A model generated the notes under the pieces. The model ran no database searches. It saw only the letters and a list, made by a program, of their open reading frames with translations, and was not told the origin of the DNA. 64,000 nucleotides of DNA, taken from the NCBI GenBank assembly GCA_900538705.1, contig UPZG01000005.1, forward strand, positions 85,148-149,147, in the 5' to 3' direction. The stretch is from an uncultured Porphyromonadaceae bacterium (GTDB lineage Bacteria; Bacteroidota; Bacteroidia; Bacteroidales; Barnesiellaceae_A). Within the stretch, counting starts at the first letter, position 1. Each line of letters opens with the position of its first letter. The translations under genes were made by a program, and so were the position numbers. This document shows, piece by piece, positions 54,160 through 62,567 of the stretch.

Positions 54160-54768
54160 ATGATATTCAACGAAAATAATTATGAAACCAGCCGCAGAGG
54201 ATGTATTGAAGTAATATGCGGCTCTATGTTTTCGGGCAAGACCGAGGAGCTTATACGCCGCCTTAAGCGAGCTAAAATAGCCCGTCAACGGGTAGAGATA
54301 TTCAAACCAGCAATAGACAAGCGATATTCTGAAGAAGACATAGTATCGCACGATAGCAATGCTATACACTCTACGCCGGTAGACAATTCTCACAGCATAC
54401 TGCTCATGACAAGCGATGTAGATGTGGTGGGTATAGACGAAGCGCAATTTTTTGACGACGGGATAGTCGAAGTGTGTAGTGAACTCGCAAACAACGGCAC
54501 ACGTGTAATCGTGGCAGGTCTGGACATGGACTTTCGTCGTATTCCTTTCGGCCCCATGCCTGCCTTGCTCTCTATTGCCGATGATGTAACAAAAGTTCAT
54601 GCCATATGCGTAGAATGTGGTCATATTGCCAACTATTCCTACCGACTTGTCGATAGCGACCGCCGCGTCCTTTTAGGCGAAAGGAATGAGTATCAACCAC
54701 TCTGCCGCAAATGCTATCTGAAATACGAAAAAGAGAAGGAAAAGGAAAAAGAAAACCCTCATACTTGA
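54160..54768 (+). CDS. tdk: Thymidine kinase
   Basis: 202 residues. CGSMFSGKTEELIRRL (about 20-35) is the P-loop; DEAQFFDD (about 96-103), GLDMDFRRIPFG and the zinc-binding cysteines (CVECGH, CRKCYLKY) complete a type II thymidine kinase. It salvages thymidine. The C-terminus is a short lysine/glutamate tail of little conservation. The gap to the next gene is 79 bases. Confidence 0.96.
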   Translation: MIFNENNYETSRRGCIEVICGSMFSGKTEELIRRLKRAKIARQRVEIFKPAIDKRYSEEDIVSHDSNAIHSTPVDNSHSILLMTSDVDVVGIDEAQFFDDGIVEVCSELANNGTRVIVAGLDMDFRRIPFGPMPALLSIADDVTKVHAICVECGHIANYSYRLVDSDRRVLLGERNEYQPLCRKCYLKYEKEKEKEKENPHT

Positions 54769-54847
54769 CCCACGTTTCTCCAGACAACTAAAAAAAGATG
54801 TGGCTATCTTTTAAGGAAACGATTCAAAACATAATGGTATTGCAACA

Positions 54848-55966
54848 ATGATAGACTACTTTAAGCGTCCCTTTACCTTCGACCGCGTTGTACGCATTGT
54901 CATCATTCTTATTATAATTATTGGCATAATTCTGCTCATAAACAGACTTAAAGGCGTATTGCTGCCTTTCTTTGTAGCATGGCTTATAGCCTATCTGATA
55001 AACCCTCTGGTAGAGTGGAACCAACGTGCCATGCGGTTACGCAAACGCGTTATAGCAATACTATTGACGCTGGCCGAGATTGTAATCGTACTATCAGCTA
55101 TATTTGCGCTGATAGTACCCATGATTATCAAAGAGACACAACATCTCTACAACCTTGTGGCTGTATATGTGAATTCTACACAAGAGATACCGTTCTTCCC
55201 GCAAGAACTGCAAGAAACCATCAAAAAATACATCTCGCTCGAAAACATTGGAGCATTACTCAGTCGTGAACAATGGAGCGAATTGGGTCGTAATGTACTA
55301 ATACAGGCATACAACTTACTCTCGTCGTCAATACATGGACTCATAACCATTATAAGCTGGAGCATTGCCATACTGTATGTATTCTTTATTTTACTCGATT
55401 ACGACAATATCATTAAAGGTTTTGGGCGCCTCATTCCACGGAAATACCGTAAACCCATATTCCGTGTAGGCAACGATGTAAAAGAGAGCATGAACCGCTA
55501 TTTTCGCGGACAGGCTTTGGTTGCCAGCATCGTAGGCATACTGCATTGCATAGGCTTTCTTATAGTAGGTATTCCTATGGCTATACCATTAGGACTGCTT
55601 GTCGGTCTGCTCAACATGATACCATATATGCAAATACTTAGCTATATACCGGCAGCTCTACTCTGCGTCATAGGAGCGGCCGATACTGGTGGAAATTTTT
55701 GGTTGCTGGCACTAAGCACTCTGGCAGTATATCTCATCATTCAAATCATACAAGATGGATTTTTAGTTCCTCGTATTATGGGTAATGTCACAGGTCTTAA
55801 TCCTGCCATTATCTTACTCTCACTCTCTATTTGGGGTTCTTTGTTAGGTGTAATAGGTATGATTATAGCACTTCCACTTACCTCGCTGCTCCTCTCTTAC
55901 TACCAACGCTACATAGTTCCGCCAGAAGACGAGAAAGAAAATGACATTACAAGTAACAGAGAATAA
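54848..55966 (+). CDS. AI-2E family transporter (PerM/TqsA-type permease)
   Basis: 372 residues, about eight membrane helices: a first pair (about 13-55), a long soluble region (about 90-160), and a C-terminal bundle. PFFVAWLIAYLINPLVEW (about 38-55), GQALVASIVGILHCIGFLIVG (about 217-237) and NPAIILLSLSIWGSLLGVIGM (about 316-336) are typical blocks of the AI-2E transporter family. Substrates of this family vary and are mostly unproven. Confidence 0.9.
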   Translation: MIDYFKRPFTFDRVVRIVIILIIIIGIILLINRLKGVLLPFFVAWLIAYLINPLVEWNQRAMRLRKRVIAILLTLAEIVIVLSAIFALIVPMIIKETQHLYNLVAVYVNSTQEIPFFPQELQETIKKYISLENIGALLSREQWSELGRNVLIQAYNLLSSSIHGLITIISWSIAILYVFFILLDYDNIIKGFGRLIPRKYRKPIFRVGNDVKESMNRYFRGQALVASIVGILHCIGFLIVGIPMAIPLGLLVGLLNMIPYMQILSYIPAALLCVIGAADTGGNFWLLALSTLAVYLIIQIIQDGFLVPRIMGNVTGLNPAIILLSLSIWGSLLGVIGMIIALPLTSLLLSYYQRYIVPPEDEKENDITSNRE

Positions 55967-56006
55967 GTTAATTAATATTCATTAACAAAATAAATACCCG
56001 CATAAT

Positions 56007-56037
56007 TTTGCTAATCTAAATATAAAGCATACCTTTG
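56007..56037 (+). promoter_or_regulatory. Promoter of tRNA-Lys
   Basis: TTTG (56007-56010), 19 bases, TACCTTTG (56030-56037), with the tRNA starting 30 bases later. Confidence 0.8.
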
Positions 56038-56066
56038 CAACGCCTTTGAAAAAGGGCACTACTGAT

Positions 56067-56142
56067 GATTCGCTAGCTCAGCTGGTAGAGCACAACACTT
56101 TTAATGTTGGGGTCCTGGGTTCGAGCCCCAGGCGGATCACCA
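56067..56142 (+). tRNA. tRNA-Lys (anticodon TTT), likely attachment site
   Basis: Complete cloverleaf with encoded CCA (56140-56142). Acceptor GATTCGC pairs with GCGGATC (one G-T), the anticodon loop is CTTTTAA, T-loop TTCGAGC. An integrase-bearing element begins just downstream, so the tRNA 3' end is the probable integration site (attL). Confidence 0.95.
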
Positions 56143-56150
56143 AAAGAAAA

Positions 56151-56354
56151 GCCAAAAGGCGACAACAAAAAGACAAGTCCTACAAAATCAATATTTTGTG
56201 GGACTTTTTTTATTGCCTTTTGGCGACCTTGACCGCCAAAAAGAGGGCATTGACGGACAAAAATTAGTACCCAATTCGTACCCCCGACAAGATTTTCAAA
56301 AAAGGGGTACGATTTGTCGGAAATTGGCGGAACGCTGTCGGGATTTGGCGACCC
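56151..56354 (+). repeat. Cluster of short direct and inverted repeats at the left end of the element
   Basis: GCCAAAAGGC (56151-56160) is complementary to GCCTTTTGGC (56215-56224) around the terminator; TTTGGCGACC occurs at 56219-56228 and 56345-56354; TCGTACCCC (56276-56284) and GGGGTACGA (56304-56312) are inverted, each next to a CCGACAA/TTGTCGG copy. This is the kind of arrangement seen for integrase and excisionase arm sites. No further gene lies in 55967-56410. Confidence 0.5.
56174..56212 (+). terminator. Terminator after tRNA-Lys
   Basis: AAGTCCTACAAAAT pairs with ATTTTGTGGGACT (one mismatch-type wobble), followed by seven T. Confidence 0.85.
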
Positions 56355-56410
56355 TGCATTTATCTCATTATGAGTTAATAAAAGTAGTTTTGTAACTTAA
56401 AAAATGAGGT

Positions 56411-57628
56411 ATGAAATCAACATTCCGAGTATTGTTCTTCTTGAAGCGGGACAAGGTAAAAAAGAACGGTAATATGCCCATCATGGCACGTATTACCATT
56501 GACGGTAAACTGGCGCAGTTCAACACCAAACTTGAAGTCAATCCCAAGAACTGGCAAGCCAAGACGGGAAAGGTGTCCGGACGTGGAGCGGAGTTTACCC
56601 GCATGAATGAAATGCTGGACGGTATCAAAGCCACCCTGTACAAGCACTACCAGACCATACTGGAAAGGGACGGCTATGTTACCGCCGAAAAGGTGCGCAA
56701 CACCTTTTTGGGCAAGGAGGAAAAGGCTAAGAGCCTCCTGCAAGTGTTCGCACAGCATAACGAGCAGTATGCGCTGAAAGTAGGAAAGACCGCCACGCAC
56801 CGGACATACACCCGGTACGAACTCACAAAGAACCGTCTTGCCGAATATATCCGCACGAACTACCATGTGGAGGATATCAGCTTTCGGGAGATAAACGTGG
56901 TGTTCATCGAGGGCTTCTACCTGTTCATCCGTGATAACTATCCATGTACCCACAACACCGCCATGAAGTTTGTGCAGCGTTTCAGAACCGTTGTGCTGTT
57001 CGCCCACAATCTGGGCTTGATAAACTTTAATCCTTTCGGGGCATACAAGTTGAAGTTCGAGTATGTGGAAAGAGGGTATCTCGAACAGGACGAGTTAGAC
57101 CGCATTTATCAGAAAACCTTTGCCAGCAAGCGGCTGGAACAGGTGCGTGATATGTTTATTTTTAGCTGTTATACGGGCTTGTCGTATGTGGACGTGTGCG
57201 AGTTGCGGGCGGAGAACATAAAGGTTTCCTTTGACGGCAATCTGTGGATAATCAAGAAAAGGCACAAGACAAACGTAACGTCCAATATCCGTCTGTTGGA
57301 TATTCCCAAAGCCATTTTGCAGAAATATGACGGGAAACTGCCTGACGGCAAAATCCTCCCGATAATCAGCAACCAGAAGATGAACGATTACTTGAAAGAA
57401 ATCGCAACGGTGTGCGGCATAAACAAGAAAATCACTTATCACGTTGCCCGCCATAGTTTTGCGACCCTCAGTATCAGTTACGGCGTACCCATTGAGAGCG
57501 TTTCCAAGATGTTGGGACACACAAATATCAGAACTACACAAATTTACGCTAAAATCATCGACACGAAACTGAGTGCCGACATGGATATGTTCGCCCAAAG
57601 ACTGAATGAAAGAAAAACAAGCGTTTAA
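56411..57628 (+). CDS. Tyrosine recombinase/integrase, IntDOT-like
   Basis: 405 residues: arm-type DNA-binding domain (about 1-60), SAM-like core-binding domain (about 105-205) and catalytic domain (about 222-395). His344 and Arg347 (HVARH), His370 (LGH) and nucleophile Tyr379 (TQIYA) are present. The first catalytic arginine is replaced by Ser258 in CYTGLSYVD, as known for IntDOT of CTnDOT. A catalytic Lys may be in IKKRHK (about 281-286). It integrates and excises the element, probably at tRNA-Lys. Next gene begins 22 bases later. Confidence 0.93.
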   Translation: MKSTFRVLFFLKRDKVKKNGNMPIMARITIDGKLAQFNTKLEVNPKNWQAKTGKVSGRGAEFTRMNEMLDGIKATLYKHYQTILERDGYVTAEKVRNTFLGKEEKAKSLLQVFAQHNEQYALKVGKTATHRTYTRYELTKNRLAEYIRTNYHVEDISFREINVVFIEGFYLFIRDNYPCTHNTAMKFVQRFRTVVLFAHNLGLINFNPFGAYKLKFEYVERGYLEQDELDRIYQKTFASKRLEQVRDMFIFSCYTGLSYVDVCELRAENIKVSFDGNLWIIKKRHKTNVTSNIRLLDIPKAILQKYDGKLPDGKILPIISNQKMNDYLKEIATVCGINKKITYHVARHSFATLSISYGVPIESVSKMLGHTNIRTTQIYAKIIDTKLSADMDMFAQRLNERKTSV

Positions 57629-57650
57629 TCACAATAAAATCTTGAAGTTT

Positions 57651-58184
57651 ATGGATTTGCAGGTCATTCAAAACAAAATCTTTGAAGTCAGGGGTTGCCG
57701 GGTGATGCTTGACTTCCATTTGGCGGAACTCTACCAAGTAGAGACACGAGCCTTGAAACAAGCAGTCAAACGCAACATCAGTCGTTTCCCGTCCGACTTT
57801 ATGTTTGTCCTCTCGAAAGAGGAAGCCAACTTATTGTTATCCATAGGGGTATCACAAAATGTGATACCCCCTGATTACAACTTTGGCGCAGCCTTGCCTA
57901 TGGCTTTCACCGAACAGGGCGTAGCCATGCTTTCATCCGTCTTGCGCAGCCAGACCGCCATCGAGGTGAACATTTCCATCATGCGGGCATTTGTCCTTAT
58001 GCGTCAGATGGTCGCAGGGTATGAAGAACTGTTGAAACGCATTGAGGAACTGGAAGCCAGCACCGATGCACAGTTCAACGACATCTATCAGGCATTGACC
58101 CAGCTTTTGAGCCAGTCCCAAGAGCAAAAGCAACGCCGTAGAATCGGATTCGTTACCTATGACAAGCCGGAAACTGACAGGTAA
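57651..58184 (+). CDS. ORF6N domain protein
   Basis: 177 residues from the ATG at 57651 (an earlier in-frame start overlaps the integrase). FEVRGCRVMLDFHLAELYQVETRALKQAVKRNISRFP (in parts, about 10-45) is the ORF6N DNA-binding domain of phage/ICE regulators, and GAALPMAFTEQGVAMLSSVL (in parts, about 79-98) its second block; the C-terminus is a coiled coil (about 130-165). Such proteins are thought to bind DNA; its role beside an integrase may be regulatory. Starts 22 bases after int. Confidence 0.88.
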   Translation: MDLQVIQNKIFEVRGCRVMLDFHLAELYQVETRALKQAVKRNISRFPSDFMFVLSKEEANLLLSIGVSQNVIPPDYNFGAALPMAFTEQGVAMLSSVLRSQTAIEVNISIMRAFVLMRQMVAGYEELLKRIEELEASTDAQFNDIYQALTQLLSQSQEQKQRRRIGFVTYDKPETDR

Positions 58185-58237
58185 CGGTTTCGGTAACGAA
58201 ATGCTGTTTAATGGATTGTATTCCAACAAGTAGCTTC

Positions 58238-58277
58238 CATTTATCTTGCGGGCAGTCCACCGGGCTACCCGTTTTTT
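58238..58277 (+). terminator. Terminator after the ORF6N gene
   Basis: CGGGCAG and CTACCCG form a stem with one mismatch around an inner CC/GG pairing, followed by seven T. The rest of 58185-58816 contains no gene I would defend. Confidence 0.6.
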
Positions 58278-58816
58278 TATATCCTTTTCCTCCGGCACAT
58301 TCCCCGAAACGCCAGCCGTGCGGGGCATGGCTGACTGTTTTTCGTGAAAAGAGCTTTCGGAAACCCGCACAAGCGTATCGAAAGACGGGCTTCCGACACC
58401 CTTGCCTTTCCCGCCCGCTTTGTAAGTGTTCCCTATCAGATAAAAGGGAACAAGAACTTTTATCCCGTTTCCCTATCGGTAAACCCTCCCCTTTATGCAG
58501 TCCCCCAGCCGGGAGGTCGTTTTTCACGCTTCAATAGGCAAAGGTAGCTACGGGGGCTTTTGGCTCTGCAAATTAGGTTTCATCGAAAAAAAATGTTCCG
58601 TCTTCCGTTGGTCGGGGAAAATTTTTTGTCGGAAAAATTTGCATAGCAAGACCCCTTCACAAACCTGCCTATGTGAAACGAAAACGACCGACCCGACCGG
58701 AAGACGCATAAAAAAAAGGTCGGATTTACGGGAAACGGGAAAAAAGTTCAGTGAAACTTCAACTCCCTCACCTCTCGAATCCGCATAAAAATTAAAAACT
58801 TAAAATTTACAGCGAT

Positions 58817-59350
58817 ATGGAAACGGCAACATTATCAGAAGCAAGAGTTTATGTAGGTACTTACGGCAAGTATAACAACGGTTCACTGTTCGGCGCATGG
58901 CTGGACTTGTCGGACTATGCGGACAAGGAAGAGTTTTACGAAGCCTGCCGGGAGCTTCACAAGGACGAGGAAGATGCGGAATTTATGTTTCAGGATTACG
59001 AGAATATCCCGGAGAATTTGATTTCCGAAAGCTGGATTTCCGGGAACTTCTTCACCTTGCGGGATGCGGTGGAGGATTTGGGCGACACGGAACAGGAAGC
59101 CTTTTTCGTGTGGTGCAACTACAAAAACCATGATTTGAGCGAGGAAGATGCCGACGACCTTGTTAGGGACTTCCAAGACGAGTATCAAGGGCAGTATGAC
59201 GATGAAGAAGATTTCGCCTATCAGATTGTAGAGGAATGCTACGACCTGCCGGAGTTCGCAAAGACCTATTTCGACTACAAACAGTTTGCCCGTGATTTGT
59301 TCATGTGCGACTACTGGTTTGATGACGGGTTTGTATTCCGGGCGGCTTAA
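58817..59350 (+). CDS. ardA: Antirestriction protein ArdA
   Basis: 177 residues, strongly acidic (long runs of D/E such as EDADDLVRDF). ARVYVGTYGKYNNGSLFGAWLDL (in parts, about 9-31) and the C-terminal YDLPEFAKTYFDYKQFARDL (in parts) match ArdA, a DNA mimic that blocks type I restriction enzymes when a conjugative element enters a new host. It is one of the accessory genes near the integrase end. Confidence 0.93.
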   Translation: METATLSEARVYVGTYGKYNNGSLFGAWLDLSDYADKEEFYEACRELHKDEEDAEFMFQDYENIPENLISESWISGNFFTLRDAVEDLGDTEQEAFFVWCNYKNHDLSEEDADDLVRDFQDEYQGQYDDEEDFAYQIVEECYDLPEFAKTYFDYKQFARDLFMCDYWFDDGFVFRAA

Positions 59351-59424
59351 ACGACCATTCGGGCGGGGTTAAAAGCCCTGCCCGCTGAAACAACGAAATT
59401 AGTAACCAACAAAAACAGAAATTT

Positions 59425-59646
59425 ATGCAATCATTGAACAGAAACGGGGTGAGTATCACCCAAACACCGGGAGAAGAAAAGTTCGTGAAATTCCGTTTGT
59501 GCGCATTCAGGGGACGGACATTCTACCAATATGACTACCGCCACACGGACGGGGAACTGTTTTCGACAGTGGCTAAGACGCTGGCAGAATGCCGCCGCAG
59601 GCGTAACGAATGGATAGAGAAGAAAGAACGGAATAATAACCCATAA
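59425..59646 (+). CDS. DUF3873 family protein
   Basis: 73 residues. The sequence NGVSITQTPGEEKFVKF, followed by FRGRTFYQYDYRHTDGELFS, is the pattern of the DUF3873 family, found in Bacteroidota conjugative elements. Basic C-terminus (RRRRNEW). Function unknown; 12 bases separate it from the next small gene, so the two are co-expressed. Confidence 0.85.
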   Translation: MQSLNRNGVSITQTPGEEKFVKFRLCAFRGRTFYQYDYRHTDGELFSTVAKTLAECRRRRNEWIEKKERNNNP

Positions 59647-59658
59647 AATTTTAAGGAT

Positions 59659-59901
59659 ATGAAAACGACAGAAGTAAGCAAAGACCTAATCGGCAAGCGT
59701 TGCGAGTGTATTTTTACGGGCATGATGGTAACGGGCGTTATCGAGGACACGGAAGAAAACGAATATTCGGTAAACGTGAAAGTACGTTTCGGCCATTCGC
59801 ACCAGTGGGGCGATGATTTCTACACGGAGGATTGGGCATGGGGGCGCAAGTCTGACGAGTTCGGCACGTTGCACCGCCTTAGATTATTGCCCGACCCATA
59901 A
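59659..59901 (+). CDS. Small conserved element protein
   Basis: 80 residues. I do not recognise the family. It contains one Cys in CECIF, and an aromatic/acidic patch (HQWGDDFYTEDWAWGRK). It is co-linear with the DUF3873 gene and ends at a weak hairpin (GCGGC/GCCGC, 59912-59926), typical of small accessory genes of conjugative transposons. Confidence 0.7.
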   Translation: MKTTEVSKDLIGKRCECIFTGMMVTGVIEDTEENEYSVNVKVRFGHSHQWGDDFYTEDWAWGRKSDEFGTLHRLRLLPDP

Positions 59902-60076
59902 GAGGGACGGCGGCGAAATGCCGCTACTTTCTTTCATGGGTGTCGGGAAATAAAGTAGCAAAGAAACCATGTTCTTTTTTCCTAAATAGATGCCAAAACA
60001 TTAACTAAAAGAGTTTTATCGGCGAACACTTCGATATTAAAAAGAAATCCCTTAATTTAGTCGAAAATTTTATGAT

Positions 60077-61363
60077 ATGGCATTATTTGATATTGATATA
60101 CTTGAAGGTAGAGTTAGTAAATATGAAACTAACCATATACACATGGTTGTTGATGGTGATATAACATATCCTATAACCAATATGGATAACCAACAATACG
60201 GCACTTTCTTTCATGAATATATACACTATATGCAACACATGACAACCTTGTTTGGGGTAAAAATTTGTGCTATGTATAATAAGATGTTTATTTTATACCG
60301 TGATTACATTATTAAAAATGAAACTATAAAATTGCCATTAGAACTTTGGAAAGACCATAAGGGGCTTATGAGGTTCATTGATTTCTTTAATGGGGTAAAA
60401 GGTAGTAGAACTTGTAATTACAATATAGATGCAATAGAAATCTCAGATAAGGAGATTTCTATTGCAAAAAAGAATAAAAAGGCAGTCAAAATAGGAATAT
60501 ATGATTTTGAAAATGGCTTGGCTATCGAAAATGGATTTTATTTTGGCTATATGTGTATAATAGAAAGTATGGCACATTTAATCCAATCTTTCATTAATGA
60601 CGAGTTGTATCATGCTACTATTCCTTATTGTAGTGTTGAATTAATCTGCAAATCCATTTATAGTGAAATCTCAAATGATAAAAAAATGATGATTTCACTT
60701 TGTTTTTGTTCGCTGATGTTCGATAATCCCGGTATTGCATTTTTTGATTTGATAGAGTTATCGAAGAAAAATCAATCACTTAATGGGTATGAACTATACC
60801 AGAAAATCCTAAAAGACAACTCTGTTACATATATGGGTAAGGAAATGCCTATGTATAGAGCATTATGTTTGTTTCTTGATGATTTTAAAAAAAGTGTAAG
60901 TTCGGCTATTGGTTGTAAGTTACATTACTACGAAGAAGTTGTAGAAAACTGTAAAAACGAAATAAAAAGTGGAAATTGTGTGCTATTAGATGTATTGTAT
61001 CATGCAGATATAAGTGATAAAAACATGTTTTCAAATGTTTTTGAAAAAGTATATGGTTATCCATTTATAGAAGCTAATAATCTAACAATAATGCCAATGA
61101 ATAACTCAGAAAAGCCTCCAAAACCATATATAGAAACGGCATCTATGATAGGCTTGGAATTGATATTTAAGCGAATGAAATCATATAGTAATAATACAAA
61201 ATGTGAATGGTTTAAAATTTGTTCCAAAGCGCAGTATACTCCCGATGATAAAACCACCGAAGAATGTTTGTGCAATCAATGGCAGAAAAACGAAAAGTGT
61301 ATAATGACAGAAGCACTTAGATACTTTAAAATTAAAGATAAAGAATATATCCAAGAAAAATAA
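60077..61363 (+). CDS. Low-GC cargo protein with HExxH motif (putative zinc metallopeptidase)
   Basis: 428 residues, no signal peptide or membrane helix. HEYIH at 46-50 is the HExxH zinc-binding signature, and ESMAH at 163-167 offers a plausible third ligand (gluzincin-like spacing). The C-terminus (about 375-400) has a cysteine cluster (C-x5-C, CLC, C). GC is far below that of flanking conjugation genes, and it sits in a gap between accessory and tra genes, so it was probably acquired separately. I recognise no family; a phage-defence or toxin role is possible but unshown. Confidence 0.65.
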   Translation: MALFDIDILEGRVSKYETNHIHMVVDGDITYPITNMDNQQYGTFFHEYIHYMQHMTTLFGVKICAMYNKMFILYRDYIIKNETIKLPLELWKDHKGLMRFIDFFNGVKGSRTCNYNIDAIEISDKEISIAKKNKKAVKIGIYDFENGLAIENGFYFGYMCIIESMAHLIQSFINDELYHATIPYCSVELICKSIYSEISNDKKMMISLCFCSLMFDNPGIAFFDLIELSKKNQSLNGYELYQKILKDNSVTYMGKEMPMYRALCLFLDDFKKSVSSAIGCKLHYYEEVVENCKNEIKSGNCVLLDVLYHADISDKNMFSNVFEKVYGYPFIEANNLTIMPMNNSEKPPKPYIETASMIGLELIFKRMKSYSNNTKCEWFKICSKAQYTPDDKTTEECLCNQWQKNEKCIMTEALRYFKIKDKEYIQEK

Positions 61364-61366
61364 TTA

Positions 61367-61400
61367 GTGGCAGACGACTATAAATGGAACCGTCTGCCAC
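61367..61400. terminator. Bidirectional terminator between cargo gene and traQ
   Basis: GTGGCAGACG (61367-61376) and CGTCTGCCAC (61391-61400) form a perfect 10-bp stem between the convergent genes. Confidence 0.75.
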
Positions 61401-61515
61401 ACTTTCTTGTCTAAATATCATCTATTTTTGTTCTATAAATTCGTTTGGTCAAGACAATTTTAACTTGATAGGAACTATACACTTATAAATAATATTCTAA
61501 TAAATACTTATATGG

Positions 61516-61962
61516 CTACTCCGGTGTTTCTTCCCCGCTGTCATTATTGAACGAGAACGAAAGCTGCTGCATCTGCCCGAAGCTGTCGATGATATAAATG
61601 TCAATCGTCTGTTGGTCGGTCGATGCCGAGGTGTAGTAGAGCCGGAATGTTTCTTTCTCCAGCGGGTACAGGTCATTGGGCAGGAATACCGTGCCGTCGT
61701 CCATTTCCAGCCTGCCCTTTCCGTCAGGCTGGAAATAGCGTATCTGGTAGGTGGTCGACTGGTAGCGACCGCTCCGCACCAACTGGCAGCGTATTTCGGC
61801 GGTTTCCCCGACTTTCAGTTTCTTGGGTACGGGCAGCGTCTCCACCGTGAACGGATAAGCCTGCTGAATGTCCAAACCGTCATTACAGGCGGTAACAAGC
61901 ACGAGGGCAGCCACGATGTAGCAACCCACGATGATTTTATACATTGCATTCTTCATATACAT
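61516..61962 (-). CDS. traQ: TraQ/DUF3872 conjugation lipoprotein
   Basis: 148 residues. A lipoprotein signal ends in VTAC (Cys at about 26), followed by NDGLDIQQAYPFTVETLPVPKKLKVGE, the conserved start of the DUF3872 (TraQ) family; the rest is a beta-sandwich-like domain. It belongs to the tra operon of CTnDOT-type elements and probably sits in the envelope as an accessory mating-apparatus part. It lies 20 bases downstream of traO; the traP primase gene found between them in CTnDOT is absent. Confidence 0.85.
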   Translation of the reverse strand: MYMKNAMYKIIVGCYIVAALVLVTACNDGLDIQQAYPFTVETLPVPKKLKVGETAEIRCQLVRSGRYQSTTYQIRYFQPDGKGRLEMDDGTVFLPNDLYPLEKETFRLYYTSASTDQQTIDIYIIDSFGQMQQLSFSFNNDSGEETPE

Positions 61963-61982
61963 TATTATATGTTATATAACGG

Positions 61983-62564
61983 TTAGTTGATGATGAATTT
62001 CAGTCCCAGCCCCACCTGCGTATGGAACTTGCCGATGTCCGAGCCGAACAGCATCCGTTCCCTTGCGTTCACGAGCAGGGCGACCCGGTCGGTCAGGTAG
62101 GCTTCCAGTTCCAGCGTCAATGCGCCGCCGTAGATGAAGCAATCTTCATCCGAGGGCGTAGCCCCGTCCGGCAGCAGCTTGTCGCCCCGGTTGCTGGTCT
62201 CATACCCGGCGAGAGCCGAAAGCCCCAGCGAGAGGAAGAAGGTCTTGCGCCTGTCCGAAAGGAATTTCAGGTAATAGCCGCCCTCCGCCGTGAACTGTTC
62301 CACCGGGATGCGCATATCCTTGTAGTCATACTTCTTGTGCAGGTACTCCCCGCCAATCACCCAGCGGTTGGCGTTCTTGGTATAGACGCTGTACGCCGCC
62401 CCGATGTGGTAGGCGAAATCCGTGTTACTGTTCCAGTGAACCCCGTCCGCCATGCCCGCCGTAACCTGCAAGCCCTTCATGCCCGGCAGGTATCTTTGCG
62501 CCCGTGCCTGGTTGAAATGCAGGCACAGCGCAAAGAGTGTCATTATAAAGACAAGTTTTTTCAT
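61983..62564 (-). CDS. traO: Conjugal transfer protein TraO
   Basis: 193 residues. A signal peptide (1-22, ARAQ) is followed by RYLPGMKGLQ and GGEYLHKKYDYKD, typical of TraO, and a beta-barrel-like C-terminus (HTQVGLGLKFIIN). It is part of the envelope-spanning type IV secretion-like mating apparatus of Bacteroidota conjugative transposons. Next upstream gene is traN, 3 bases away. Confidence 0.92.
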   Translation of the reverse strand: MKKLVFIMTLFALCLHFNQARAQRYLPGMKGLQVTAGMADGVHWNSNTDFAYHIGAAYSVYTKNANRWVIGGEYLHKKYDYKDMRIPVEQFTAEGGYYLKFLSDRRKTFFLSLGLSALAGYETSNRGDKLLPDGATPSDEDCFIYGGALTLELEAYLTDRVALLVNARERMLFGSDIGKFHTQVGLGLKFIIN

Positions 62565-62567
62565 TGC

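Noticed and set aside
58211..58537. 108-codon frame (and an overlapping 97-codon frame to 58788) between ORF6N and ardA
   Set aside because: Begins inside a terminator region, Pro/Ser/Phe-rich composition without domain, and alternative frames are equally open.
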